Shown: piece by piece, positions 9,684 to 24,879 of the stretch | Layout: each line of letters begins with the position of its first letter | Position numbering within the stretch: the first letter of the stretch is position 1 | Assembly (NCBI GenBank): GCA_028023455.1 | Contig: JAQFVV010000050.1 | Span: forward strand, 312,001-376,000 | DNA: 64,000 nt | Reading direction: 5' to 3' | From: Epiperipatus broadwayi | Taxonomy: Eukaryota; Onychophora; Udeonychophora; Euonychophora; Peripatidae | The notes under the pieces: model-generated | Told to the model about the DNA's origin: nothing | The model's database searches: none | What the model saw: only the letters and a program-made list of their open reading frames with translations | Translations under genes and position numbers: made by a program

Positions 9684-10312
9684 AGATGATTAAACTACTA
9701 AACATCACATGATCATCATTTCTTATGTTTGCCCAAGCTGTTAAAACATGTAAAACTCTCCATACTGTGGATTTTTTGCACAAACCTTGCATCCATTCAT
9801 TACTCTGGCTTGCACTGAGTGGCACTATTGTATTGAAAGTTTTGCCTGTTTTAACAACTTGAGTAAGCATAAAAAATGATGATATTGTGATGTTTAGTGG
9901 TTTAATACCAATTCTGCATAATAGAATGGATAGTGGTGGCTATGGTTATTAAAGAACCAAGGATATAAAAATGTATGGGTACTGAACTGAGTTCAGACCT
10001 ATATGACTATATTAGCTAATGAGCTTGGATTGAACATATTATTATGTTTTTAAATTTGGACTGATAGTTCTGTAGTTAAGTAGAAATAAAAGGTGGCTGC
10101 AGGAGGGTTACATTACATCCTAAGATCTAGGTGCAGTACTCTCAGGTTTAAGATTCCTCACTGATGTAAGCTCCAAACTAAAAACTAGTCTGGGGATATT
10201 GGATGAGTAGGCACTAGATAGGGATTTTTTGCATAAATGTTCTTGCATCCATTGATTACACTGGCTTGCACTGAATGGCAGTACTGCATGGTGAGTTTTG
10301 CCTGTTTAAAAA
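9684..10312 (+). repeat. Family A palindrome followed by one full family A unit
   Basis: 9690-9900 is a short family A hairpin: ACTAAACATCACATGATCAT pairs with the segment ending GTGATGTTTAGTGG. From 9897 a unit runs rightwards in the family order: GGTTTAATACCAATTC, TATGGTTATTAAAGAACC, ACTGAACTGAGTTCAGACC, AAAAGGTGGCTGC, the hammerhead block, GATGAGTAGGCACTAGATAG, GCATCCATTGATTACACTGG. The hammerhead at 10154-10196 has CTGATGT and AAAA in place of CTGATGA and GAAA, so it is probably dead; its stem I is still six pairs. Confidence 0.75.
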
Positions 10313-11287
10313 GATGATTGCTTTCTACTTCAAACTGCCTGAATTGTCAATCTACTCCAATGCTTTTATTACAATGTCACCACAAATATTTTAAAGTGTT
10401 AGCATGCCTGATACATGGTTTCCCACACCATATGCTGTTCGAATTATTACAAATATTTCAGTAAACAGTTCTGTTCAATTTCAAAAAAAAAATAATGTTA
10501 GCATATTCCATAGTGGATTAAAATATAAAAAAAAACACTGTCATATATCATGTCATAACTCACAATCCAAACGTGCCAGAACCTTAAAACTTTTGTGGTG
10601 GGTCCTTAATCTATGCACATATTGACACCTATTTATTAATAGATACTACTGCAGGCACTTGAGAGATAGAGGAAATCATTAGCCAATCACTTTTTATGGG
10701 AACATGCTTTGTATTTAATTGAGAATAATTTAATTTAATTTTATAATTAAGACAGTTTTATTTCTGACAAACTAAGATAACAATGCTTTTGACTTTATTT
10801 TAATATTCTATCTTGTTTTGTTTAAAGCATGAAGTAGAAGTTTATGCAATTGTCGACTTTAGCATAGGTAATTAAAAAAACAATTTTGCATTGATTATGT
10901 CATACAAAAAAACAAATATGTACATAATGGGATATGAAAATCATAACCTGGTCATATCTCTTATCTTTACCATCAAATCTTAATTTTAGAAGATTTTGCT
11001 TTAAACTTGAATGTTCCTATTTGGAGGGTGATGATGGTAATTGAAGTGATTAAATCAAAAGGAAAGATTCTTTAAAGCATATATGACACATACGTATTAA
11101 CATATGTCAACGCTTTAATCATAACATGGCAATTTTCTACCTTGAAAGTAGTCAGTTTGTAAAGTTTAAATAAATGCCTGATTTTTATACTCTATAGAAA
11201 AATCTCAGATGTGTTTGTTAGCATTTTTTCACCAAAGTGATCACTTAAGGTTCAATGTGGATAAAAATTTACACCCTTTTTTAAATA
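10313..11287. other. No recognised feature
   Basis: AT-rich sequence. A 73-codon plus frame at 10404-10625 has no recognisable domain. Confidence 0.4.
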
Positions 11288-11297
11288 GTTAAAAAAA

Positions 11298-12635
<1,338 letters not shown>

Positions 12636-13065
12636 GTTACTTTGAAACAAAGGAGCATGGGGAGGCTTATCAAGATCTCAGATCATACAAACAATAGAAA
12701 GGTAGCTGGCAGAGAGGGTATAAATAAAAAGGGAGAACAAAAGATCAGGCATTCAGATTTTCCTTTCTGAAAAAGGTCAGTCAATCAGAGTTTCCTTTTG
12801 GAAAAAGATCGTTGCATTCAGATTTTCCTTTTGGGAAAGAGCAGTCATTCAGATTTTCCTTTTGGAAAAGATCAGTCATTCAGATTTTCCTTTTGGAAAA
12901 GATTATTCATTCAGAGTATTCTTGCGGGCTGTCAGATTGCTCACGTGGAGAACTTTTAAATTTTGCTGTTGCCTGTTGTGATTTTATTATATGAATTCGA
13001 TGGAGTCTACTATGCTTGGTTAGGCAAATAAATACCTTTGTCTACCACGAGGGTTCCTCAATACC
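12636..13065 (+). mobile_element. Possible solo LTR or promoter-containing repeat
   Basis: Starts TGTTAC at 12636. It has a good TATA box, TATAAATA at 12719-12726, and an AATAAA at 13027-13032 about 300 bases later, the usual order in an LTR. Five imperfect copies of a ~33-base unit (CATTCAGATTTTCCTTTTGG) lie between at 12750-12915. A GAGGG word sits next to both presumed ends (12631-12635 and near 13050), but the 3' end does not finish in the standard CA. No second copy or internal LTR-element coding sequence is in the window. A host promoter is the main alternative. Confidence 0.35.
12750..12915 (+). repeat. Tandem repeat, ~33 bp x 5
   Basis: Units such as CATTCAGATTTTCCTTTTGG followed by AAAAGATCAGT occur five times with small changes. 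They lie just downstream of the TATAAATA box and produce a spurious 60-codon frame at 12812-12994. Confidence 0.8.
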
Positions 13066-14807
<1,742 letters not shown>

Positions 14808-14869
14808 TTTATCTGATAAAATCTTCTACAACAACAGTAAATAATGTGCAAGGCTAAAACCTTCACCAG

Positions 14870-15858
14870 AAGCACCTTAAAATGTTTATGTGACAGCCAA
14901 TCATTTATATATAATATGTGGAACTCTCAATTTAAGAAAACAAGCCAGAACACGAGAAAAAGATGGGACCCACCTTCTTCTATACTTATATTTATATATA
15001 AATAAGTCAGACACAAGCATTCCAAACTAAAGGCCACGTGCAATCATTATTACATCTGATTGGCTATTGCATAAACATTTTAAAGCACTTTGGTCAAAGG
15101 TTTTAGCCTTTCACGTTATTATTAGGTCATCTGCTAACACTTAATAAATTTAATATATTTACATTTGTTACTATCATTTCATTAGATTTGAAAATTGCTT
15201 CATTGTAAATCAAAAGATTTCGCATTGTTTATTTATATATAATATTTAGTGAATTAAATATGAAGATGTTTTAAGATTCATGCTCTTAGTTTGGAATGCT
15301 TGAGTCTGACTTATTAGGTGAGTCACATCTTTTTCTCATTGTCTGGCTTGTGTTGTTGAATTGAGAGTTCCATGTGCAGGCAATATTACATCTGATTTTG
15401 CTATCACATAAGCATTTTAAGGCACATTTGTCAAAGGTTTTGGCCTTTCATATTATTATTAGGCTATCTGCTAGCACTTAATAAATTTAATATATTTACA
15501 TTTGTTACTATCATTTCTTTAGATTAAAAAAAAAATTGCTTCGTAGTAAATCGAAAGACTTCACATTGTTTATTTATATGTAATATTTAGTGAATTAAAT
15601 ATGATGTTTTAAGCTTCATGCTCTTAGTTTGGAATGCTTGAGTCTGACTTATTTATATATAAATTTAAGTATAGAAAAAGGTGGGTCCCATCTTTGTCTT
15701 GTGTTCTTGAATTAAGAGTTCCACGTGCAGTCATTATTACATCTGATTGGCTATCACATAAGCATTTTAAGGCACTTCTGTCGAAGGTTTTAGCCTTTCA
15801 TGTTATTATTAGGTCATCTACTAGTGCTTAATAAATTTAATATATTTATATTTGTTAA
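14870..15858. repeat. Tandem duplication of MITE family G with flanks
   Basis: Three family G copies or fragments: 14872-15085 (both arms), 15286-15425 (right part) and 15622-15780 (right part). The ~240-base block between them, marked by ACACTTAATAAATTTAATAT and TCATGCTCTTAGTTTGGAAT, occurs at about 15082-15322 and again at 15420-15652, with a third partial copy from 15771. The period is about 335-350 bases, so this is a local tandem duplication of element plus flank, not separate insertions. Confidence 0.75.
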
Positions 15859-15987
15859 GAATATAAAATGTAAATATTCAAATCATTATTTATTAATCAA
15901 CACAAAGAGATCTCTTTTGACAAGCATTAGGTGTTATTTCTAATAATAAAGTTAAATATCAATAGACTTTTAATGAATTTGATTATA

Positions 15988-16091
15988 CTTCAAATATTCA
16001 CAATAATAACATGATTTTAGCATGAATATAACACAATCTAAGCATTACCTAAATAATACCAAAATTATGTTATTACTGTGAATATTTGAAA
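15988..16091. repeat. Small hairpin
   Basis: CAAATATTCACAATAATAAC (about 15990-16009) and GTTATTACTGTGAATATTTG (about 16069-16088) are reverse complements with one mismatch, about 60 bases apart. Likely a small foldback element; no family assigned. Confidence 0.6.
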
Positions 16092-16094
16092 AAA

Positions 16095-17276
16095 AAAATC
16101 ATTCTGGCAGGTTGTTGATTTGTGACTTTGTTATTACGTATAATCTTTGACAATTTACCTTTTGCTGGTCATTAAACAGTGATTTGGACATTAACATTTG
16201 TGAGACATATTGCTATATAGTTTTTAGGGAAAATTTTATTGGAAAATTGAATAGTAATTTTCAATTATATTGGACTCCAAGTAATTGTTATATGGTATAT
16301 ATACATATTTTTTTACTATCATTGTATGTAATTTCCAAATTTGGCTAATAACTCAAGGGCGGCTAGTAAACTTTGCAGTACATCTGAGATTGCTTGGCAA
16401 ATGAAAAATCACTTACACAGGTCTTTAAAATGGGTAACAAGCAGACTACCATGAAAGTTAAAATTAGGTTGCATATAAGTGAGACTATCTTACATTTGGT
16501 TTGCAAAAAGTTTACTTTTATTTGAAGACTTATGTCTATTAATTCTTATATACATCTGGAATAACTAATGCCAGTGGCCATTATGCATTAGTTGAGAAAT
16601 CTAGTAAATAATGGACTGATTAAATGTTTATTCATTAGTCAAGATCAGAAGTGATATATGTGCATGTGTGTGTATGTATATGTGGTTAATCAAAACTTCT
16701 AGATTTACTCTTGCCTTGCTTCTTAAAAATAACAAAAATGAATGTTTTCACTGTAATTGTATTTCACTGGAATAATTACTTACCAGGTGCACTGAATCAT
16801 TTAAACAATTACACAGAAATAATGGCATGAATTCATATAATTTGATTATGATGATTGCTTTATAAGCCTGGATATGTTTATCACCAGACCTAATATAAGC
16901 ATGCCATTTAGCTTACTGATGCTGCACTATTCACATATTACACAAGGTGAGAATAATTTATGCCCATCCTACAACACCCCATGAAGCAAATATTATAGTG
17001 TAAAAATATTTGTCAAAAATTCACTAATGCACCCACAATATATTTATAACCAATACATATTCTTTAGATTTACAATGTGCTCTTAGAAATGATGTCTGGA
17101 TTTTAGTTAGGTCATTTCATAATAATTATTTGATAAAATCCATATATATATATTAAAGAATTAGTTATTTTTGTTACATTACATGCATACGTATTGTTTG
17201 TGGTGACTGCTTTCATGTATTTATATTACTACCTATCTATCCTTGAACATTATTAGCTTTATTATCTAGAGAATAT
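16095..17276. other. No recognised feature
   Basis: AT-rich sequence, nothing assigned. A short block near 16105-16155 resembles one near 61475-61550. Confidence 0.4.
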
Positions 17277-18585
17277 ATATATACACCTGGATCTCATTTT
17301 ATGCAATAGATAGGTTCCTCAAAAAATGTGCACAAAAGAAATCACACAAAAATAGACTTAATTTACCTTGAAAAATGGAAAATACATACTCTAATTTTCC
17401 AAAAATTGCATAAAAGCAAAGCAACAATATAAAATTACTTTAAAATTCTTGTAAAAAAAAAATAAAAAAATAAAATATGAGTAATAAAAAATTTCAAATT
17501 TGAAAAAAATTGATACAAGACAAACTTTTTTTACTTTTTTTTTATTAATTATAGTATTTAATTTTATTCAAAACAATATATTTTTATGCATAATTTACAT
17601 TTTTTTCATACATATACAGTATTTTAAACATTATCGCTATTTGAGACATCAGATTCATCATGATGTAATGTTATGTGAGGTACTGTAGCTTCTCCTTAAA
17701 ATACAACTAAAACATGTTCCAATCGCTGTCGATCCTTCCCATTTCACTAAGCTATCTAAAATTGAAATTTTTGTTTACAAAGAAATTCATCTTCTTGGGT
17801 GTTTTTTTTTCTCTCCCTTAGAGTAAACTAAAAGTTTAAAATAAAAATAAGAATTTAGACTTATGATAATAAAAAGACACCGACTCACCACTGTTGGGCA
17901 AAATTTAATTAAAACAATAAAAAATTAAATTCTTATTTTTGTCTTTAATTTTTTAATTTTCAATTCCATTTAAAAATCAAATTTCATCACCTTAATTTCA
18001 GATCACGCTACGTAATTTTAAAATTGTTAATTACAATTAAAAATCAGATTTTAATTGTCAAATTTAATTGTGCCACCACTGTTACTCACCTTTTAAAATA
18101 AACTTGTGGACACTAAATGATTAATTAATTATGTACTCTTTTTTTAAAAAGCAAAAATAGAACATGATTTAAAATGCAAAAACAACATCATACATACTAT
18201 TTTTCATCTATAATGTTTGAACAGATTTACATTATAGTCTTGTAAAATTTAATGTGTGTATGTAAAATGGGGAAATTCTGATTTTAAATGACTTATGAAC
18301 TTCTTTATTGCATAAAATCTATTACAGTACTATTATAAAATGCTGATAATATTGAAATTATTAGATGGAAGCCGAACTCCGATAATGTGCTATTACTTTA
18401 AATATGACATGAGTGTGCAAAATTTATAATATTTAAAATAATAACACATTATTGGAGCTTGACTTCTGACCTAATATTTTTTATTGCATAAAAGAAAACC
18501 GCAAAGATATTAAGAAACATGAATTGCATAACTTCAAAATCACATGAAATAAATCCATATGAAATGAGACCTGGGTGTGTATATA
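17277..18585. mobile_element. Non-autonomous pogo/Tigger-like DNA transposon (tentative)
   Basis: The left end ATACACCTGGATCTCATTTT (17280-17299), with TATGCAATAGATAGGTTCCTC after it, is matched in inverse by the right end ATGAAATGAGACCTGGGTGT (about 18560-18579). The inner subterminal words GCACAAAAGAAATCACACAA and GCATAACTTCAAAATCACAT have the look of pogo/Tigger ends, where similar blocks repeat in inverse order. About 1.3 kb and AT-rich, with no transposase frame found. The family is assigned by resemblance only. Confidence 0.45.
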
Positions 18586-18725
18586 TATATATATTGCTTA
18601 CAATATTTCTTTCATATACACTTCAATGCAAACAAATTTTCTTAAAAAACTTCATTTTCCTTACAGTTTCGACTGTCCAGCAGTCTTCATGAGAGCTTTA
18701 TCAGTCCTCTTATGCTATATATATA
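18575..18725 (-). repeat. Family F repeat with decayed hammerhead
   Basis: Shares CAATGCAAACAAATTTTCTTA and TTTCGACTGTCCAGCAGTCTTCA with 58165-58300. On the minus strand at 18660-18699: CTCATGA (C at position 5), stem II GACUG/CAGUC, GAAA (18670-18667). It sits directly on the right end of the Tigger-like element, between two TA runs. Confidence 0.6.
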
Positions 18726-20000
18726 TATATGCAAAGAAAGTGAAAGAGAAGAATAAGAGAATATATGTAGAGAATAATACATAGTTGGAGTGCAGTTTGA
18801 AAGTTATAATTGACTATTTGTTAGACTGCTTTCAGAACAGTTATAGTTACCTGTTTTATGAGATTTATTTAAACTTCTTTGAATTAATAATTTCATTCTT
18901 TGGAATCAAGTTACAATTTTTAGTGTCTATGTAAACATATTAGATCATATATGAAGGTAGAATTCCACCTTTATTGTTTAAAGAAGGTTTCCTTGACAAC
19001 AATTGAGATTGATTGTTATGATATTGTTTAATTCAATAATAAACATATTCATAGAGTGTACTAAAAAAAACTTATTTATTTGTTTTTACATAGTATGCCT
19101 AATTCATATAACATGTATGCTTAGCATGCTTTCAACTCACTTGCCGTCATAATCATAACAAAAACTGTTAAAAAGAATTATGTAATTTATAGAAATTGAG
19201 ATTTTTTCAGTATTAATTATAAAATGTAAATGAGACAATTTACACAATCCATTTTTTTGAAAAGGAGATACATGATTCTTTCTTATTGATGGTATTTGTA
19301 TTATTGGTGATATGCTAAACCAATTTGCCCTTGTGTTTTGTGTCATTTCTCTCAGAGTAAACAACACTAGCCAATGTGGATTTATATGGCCATGTACTGG
19401 GTTTCATTATCAAAGAATATAGAGGTAACTTTAGCATTGGTTTTAGCCCTATTGTACTGATATCTGTGCAGGGCTACTCTCATTGTGAGATTAGATCAGA
19501 ATTCATTGAAGTAAACAGTATTGGCAATTTGTGTTATTGCATGTGATTTTGTCCATAACATGTGAAACCTGCTCTCAGGGAGGGGGTAATGTATCCTTAT
19601 TGTTTTTAATTGTTTCAGGGTGGTGTGGGTATGTTCAAGGGGTGACTATTTTCATGTATAGATAGATAGATAGATAGATATTCATTTGGCCTGATTTTAA
19701 TCTGAAGTTTGAATTCAAGCCATATGAAATCCTTTTCCAGAATGATCCAAGTCATTTCTCTCAAGTAGCTGGTTTAATGCAATAAAACATAACTACCTAA
19801 CATTGTGTAGTAAATGGGCATCTAATTTTTCATAGCTAGAGGATAAAGCAAGGTGAAAAATGCTCAAACTTTCATCAATCGACAATTGGCAGTCATAGCA
19901 AGTACTGACATCTTCCCTCAGAGGTTGTTAGAGTGGTCTTTATCTACAATGGACAATTTATTTTATAAAGTGTTTTTTCTTCGCATACATACAATTAAAA
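18726..20000. repeat. Unassigned sequence with a short (GATA)n run
   Basis: Only a six-copy GATA run at about 19656-19680 stands out. Small minus-strand frames (for example 19137-19367) have no recognisable domain. Confidence 0.5.
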
Positions 20001-22619
20001 AAAATGAATACATTTAATTCAACTAAATAGTTATTTTAACTAGAATAAATTTATATGCGCGTTTTTTAAAATGAATGTCTGCCCAAAATGGGATTTGTGA
20101 ACGGAGAGCGGTCACACATTTCAGATCAATGTCTATAATGCTTTTAGCAAATAGGAATTTTTCAAATTTGGTCATTTGTATTCCTGTAGTTGTATAAAAG
20201 CTAAAAGCTGTTTGAATTAATATTACATTTTTTTTCAGATCTTTCAAGAGTCTGGCGATTCAGCTCAGAAATCAAGAAGAATGTTAAGACTAATTTGAAT
20301 CAGAGCCTTGTCTTATCAGTTTTTAAATGCTAATTGAAATAAGTCTAAAAACTTTTCTTTCTGCACCTACTTTTGATTAATTTAATCATTAACTTTATCT
20401 TTCTTCTACAGTATAACGCACGCACTAATTTCAATAGCTTATATATATATATATATATTGCTAAGATATTTTTCTAATAATAACAATAATTAAAATGAAA
20501 GGTAAAACAACCACTTTAATAAATAGTTATTGTAAGCACTCTCCAAAAATGTTCGCAAAGGAACATCGAAGGAGAAGAGAATCCACACGCTTTGAGAAGG
20601 TTTGAGCATTTTCCCACTCTTTATTTTAACTCTGCTGAAAAAGGGTAACTAGATACCCATTTTCCAACTGATAATGAATACTTATCAAGAGTTATCTATG
20701 GCTATTGTTACCTAAAAACCCAAGCTTCTGAAAATAATTATTATATGATCTAAATTCGAACCCAGTTATTCGAAATGACAGATATACACAATACCTGTCC
20801 ACTATCAAGTCTTTTTAGTTTACTAAAATAATATTTTTTAAAATTTTATCAACTATATTATGTATTTTTTTATTATAAATCATCACTACATCTTACACTA
20901 TTAGTAATTGCTATTATTTTTTTAAGTCCCATATCTTTGATAGCAATCTTTATTTTTTGAGATCTTTGGAGTATTACTGCTTTCCCCATTAAACTAGGCA
21001 TTGGATTACTGCTTTTTTGTTTGTGAAATATTATTGAATGTTGTAGGCAAACTGAGTCAATGTTTCCTAAAGAGTATGTAGAATGTTTTAAACATGATAA
21101 TTTGATAATTATGGTGTTATAGAGAGTACAAATTCCATAATATAACGAAATACAGCAAGTTATATTAAGAACTCTGCCTTCTTTATTAACATTAAGTCAA
21201 TAAGTAGGAGATTTTCAATTAAATTATCACAAATTATGTTCAAACTTAATTACCAAATTAAATATCATGATTTTCATTAATCCTTTCATGGATTGCAAGT
21301 TTGTGGTTAAATTTGTGATACATAAGCCACTTAAATTCATTCTCTTACAGCTAGATATCTTTAGCATTCATTTACCAGTTCTGGATTTTTTTGATGGTAA
21401 AAAATGAAACTAAGAAATATTTATTTATATTATTCATTAAGTGAGACTTAAAGTATATATTTGGGACTAAGGATAATATCTAACTTAATAAATGATTAGT
21501 AAAAGATTTTAATATATTTTCATAAAATGGTTTATACCAAAATTGTGAGTGCAAAAAATATGAAACCTGTCAATTAAAGTGTAGTAACTTGCTATCTACA
21601 TATTCTGAACAAATAATGAAGATATATGCAAGAGATTGTGATGTAGGCCAACTGATGAGTGCTGATTCAGCATGAGATGCACATCTTGTGGTTTATTTGT
21701 CTTTTTATGTCTTTGACTACATGTTTCAGTATTGTATGATGGAATAGAAGTTTGAAATATATTTAAATATATTGTAACAAAACCTCCCACTACTAATAAT
21801 ACTAATTCTCACCTGATATACTATCAACCCCAAACATATGTGCTTACATATATATTTAATCAGAACTATTTTTGATTTAATCACTAATTGATATGAACAT
21901 CTTATAAATTCGTTCTCAGTATCTCTAATATTTATGGACATCACAAGGATTCCAAGCACCAATCTTATAAAAAAAATAAGAATTACATGAAGTGAGAGCA
22001 CCCCTTTCATTATATCTGCGTATTTATATAACCACCATTGTGTAATATATAATTAAATCTATATATACCATGGCTACATATATCTGTAATGATCACCACT
22101 TCTTATACTAGTTGCAATGACCATTACCTCTTATACTAATTGTGACTGGGTTCAAACCTGTTCTGTCACAATATATTCTATGAAGTTAAATTTAAATATC
22201 TCAAAAAATACTGTTAAATGAAGTTAAATTGTAAGGTGCCATATGGTTTACTTGAAAAAGTCCGTGTTTCATTCCTATAGTGTGAGAGTTTGATCTGACT
22301 TCTGGACTGATGGGGGTTGTGGTAGGATTGAGATAAAGATGAAAGATTCACAAATGAAAAAATGGCTAATATATACTGATTTATTAATTTTAAAAAATCT
22401 CAAGATGTAAGTATCATATCAAAAAATCTAACATAGAGAAGCTGACAATGCCCTTGATTAGTAGTTACTTTGTTCACAGACTTGAGAGTGCTTGCAAAAG
22501 CTCAAGAGGTCATTTGCTGCTTTAAATTTTGAAAATAAACCACATATTTTCATCATTTGTTTACTTATGATTATTTTGCAATATATTTATTTTTGACAAG
22601 ATTATTTGTTTTAAACCAC
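20001..22619. other. No recognised gene; possible interspersed repeat near 20.6 kb
   Basis: The block around 20610-20670 (TCTTTATTTTAACTCTGCTG, then GGGTAACTAGATACCCATTTTCC) resembles 46995-47045, so it is probably an interspersed repeat. The rest is AT-rich and unassigned. The 94-codon minus frame at 21726-22010 has hydrophobic runs but no recognisable family. Confidence 0.4.
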
Positions 22620-23025
22620 TAAAAATCACATGTTCACCATTATTTATCTTTCACAAGCTGTTTACACAGAGGCTAAACTCTCCATATAGTAGCACCACTC
22701 AGTGCAAGCCAGAGTAATCAATGGATGCAAAAAGCTTTGTATGCAAAATCCCCATCTAGTGCCTACTCATTCAATATCCCCAGACCAGTTTTTAACTTGT
22801 GGCTTTCATCAATAAGAAGCCTTTGACATGAGAACACTGCATCTAGATCATAGGATCCAAGGCTCCTCACTGATAAAAGCCACAAGCTAGAAACTGGTCT
22901 GGGGACATTGAATGACTAGGCACTAGATGGGAATTTTATGCACAAATCTCCTTGCATCCATTGATTAATCTGGCTTGCACTGAGTGGTACTACTGAATGG
23001 AGAGTTTAGTCTCTGTGTAAAGATT
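22618..23025. repeat. Family A palindrome with a hammerhead motif in each arm
   Basis: The arms of about 190 bases are reverse complements: AAACTCTCCATATAGTAGCA...CAAGCCAGAGTAATCAATGG on the left, the inverse on the right. The left arm holds a minus-strand hammerhead (TTGATGA, AAAA; both damaged) near 22780-22822. The right arm holds a plus-strand one at 22864-22905 with CTGATAA (G8 lost), intact GAAA and an ACUGGUC end. The two motifs face outwards from a centre near 22840. Confidence 0.8.
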
Positions 23026-23749
23026 ATTTATAAATAGATTCAGGTTTTATTTAAAAATATTTGTTTTTAGAAGACAATTCAAAAGAAATGCAATAATAGA
23101 AAGCAGTAAGTTATTCTTGGCTGAGAAAAGGAACACTTCTGTAAACACCATAACAGTTATACTTGTTGTCATTTTTAAATAATTATAAGTGGAATTTTAA
23201 ATTTGATTTTTTTTCTTATCTATTCTTAATTCTTCATCAACAAATTTTCTCTGTTAATAATTTTATCATCAATATTATATATATTTTATTTCCTTCTGCA
23301 GATCACCATATTATCTTAAATCCTAAAATGTTAATTTTGATTTCATTTTTCTAGATATTACTGATGTCTCATTAATACATTCTGGATAATCCAGGACACT
23401 TGCATAACACATATATGCAATTTAACAGGCACAAATTTCAGTATATGTTTTGAAATGCAAGTTATGGATCACATGATCAAAGTTACTATGGATACAGTGA
23501 GAAGATTGAAAGATTGAATAAAATCACTAATAAACTCATTTTCTCATGAGAATCTGTACATATTTTTAATGATATTTATTAATAGCTATCTAAGAGAAAA
23601 AAATCATATGCTAAAGAAATAAAATACAGAAAGTAAATAGCTTTTGTTATTACTGATAATATTAGTATGCTAATGTATATTAACATTAACTCTTTAATGG
23701 GTTAACATTCTCTATTGCGACCCCTGGTGGCCATTTTTGTTAACGCTTA
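23026..23749. other. No recognised feature
   Basis: AT-rich sequence; the 63-codon plus frame at 23163-23354 has no recognisable domain. Confidence 0.4.
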
Positions 23750-23907
23750 ATATTAAAGAAAAATAAATTAAGTTCATATATCTGACTTAAGTTAATAAGT
23801 TTGTATTACAAATACAATATAATGAGCATGCAAGTAGCTCTAAACAAGAATTTTTGATAAATGCCACAAAAAAGCATTTAAAATCTCTATCTAGAATTAT
23901 CCATATT

Positions 23908-23945
23908 CCCAAACTAGTTTCAAGCAACTGGCTTTCATCAGTGAG
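23908..23945 (-). ncRNA. Family C hammerhead ribozyme candidate 1 (complete core)
   Basis: Minus strand: CTGATGA (23941-23935), stem II AAGC/GCUU with loop CAGUU (23934-23922), GAAA (23921-23918), CUAGU (23917-23913), then U at 23912 as the cleavage base (GUU). Stem III is the self-complementary ACUAGU. Stem I: 23942-23945 pair with 23911-23908 (four pairs, one G-U). This copy has the best combination of core and paired stem II in the window. Confidence 0.75.
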
Positions 23946-24328
23946 GTGTTAGGATATTCAGACACTAGACTTAAAATACTAATTCAAGCACAACACTTAT
24001 CTAATACTTAATTATTAAGTAGAAAATCTGAAATTTTCAGACTCCTATATGTCTTGAAATCCAGCTATCTAACTTAAATAGCTATATGGGTCTGAATAAA
24101 TTTCAGTTATACCATATATTAATAGCTTTAGCAATATAACATTGCTAAAGCCTCAAAAGCAAAACTATAATATTAAAGAAAAATAAATCAAATCATACAT
24201 CATTACAGTTAACTTAAGAAGCTTCTACTACAAATAGAATATAATGAATGTGCTAATAGTTCTAGACAAGCTTTTCCAATAAATGCCATGGAGAAATCAT
24301 TTAAAATCTCTATCTAGAATTATCCTTA

Positions 24329-24369
24329 TCCCCAACCGGTTTCGAGCTAATGACTCTCATCAGTGAGGC
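24329..24369 (-). ncRNA. Family C hammerhead ribozyme candidate 2
   Basis: Minus strand: CTGATGA (24363-24357), stem II GAGU/GCUC around CAUUA (24356-24344, one G-U), GAAA (24343-24340), CCGGU (24339-24335), U at 24334. Stem III is the palindrome ACCGGU. Compared with sister copies one base seems lost at the cleavage site (GGUUGGGG instead of GGUCUGGGG), which weakens the first pair of stem I. Confidence 0.7.
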
Positions 24370-24752
24370 ACTAGGATATTCAGTCACTAGATATAAAATA
24401 CTAACTCAAGTGCGGACATTTATCTAATATTTAACTATTACGTAGAAAATCTGAAAATTTTAGATAGCTATATGTCTTCAAATTAATCAACATTAGAATT
24501 TCATACATTGGATTTGTAATTATAAAAAATATAAGCTTTAACTCAGACTATGTCTATGACTTGTAATAAATGAAAGTTGCTAAGCACATACTGTTTAAAA
24601 AATAAAAACAGACTATGAAAGTTTTTCTCTATAAGATCTTTATATATTTATGATTAAATTGCATTTGACTTTTATAGAAATTAAGAAATACATTCTAAAA
24701 AAATATATTTAACATTTGTAAATATTGGAAAAATATTAATAAACTGTGTACA

Positions 24753-24875
24753 TAGTCAAGCATTGTTAGCTGAGAGGTCAGCAGCTGCCTTGCAAGCAAG
24801 TAGTTGGTTGCAGACGGTTGTTGCAGGTTCGCCTCCTGGCCAAAGCTATGACATATGAAAAAAAACTTAATACAT
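24753..24875 (+). mobile_element. tRNA-derived SINE, plus strand
   Basis: Has a pol III box A (TAGCTGAGAGG, 24767-24777) and a box B (GGTTCGCCTCC, 24826-24836) about 50 bases apart, and ends in an A-rich tail after GCTATGACATATG. The same head, TCAAGCATTG, and tail word, GCTATGACA, are in the copy at 47221-47315. It is a SINE, not a tRNA gene: no acceptor stem can be formed. Confidence 0.75.
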
Positions 24876-24879
24876 AATG

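Larger units (their letters stand above)
23750..24495 (-). repeat. Family C hammerhead repeat, tandem dimer with 422-bp period
   Basis: Two direct copies on the minus strand. Matching points such as AAAGAAAAATAAAT (about 23757 and 24177), AAATCTCTATCTAGAATTAT (23881 and 24304) and CATCAGTGAGG (23936 and 24358) are 420-423 bases apart. The second copy is cut short near 24495. Each has a hammerhead with an intact conserved core. A small hairpin, CTTTAGCAAT/ATTGCTAAAG, lies at about 24127-24151. Confidence 0.8.

Noticed and set aside
12812-12994. 60-codon frame with repeated Phe-rich segments
   Set aside because: Produced by the 33-bp tandem repeat; no homology to a protein family is recognisable.
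24753-24875. tRNA gene
   Set aside because: Pol III boxes are present but no cloverleaf acceptor stem or plausible anticodon arm; the sequence recurs with a SINE tail.
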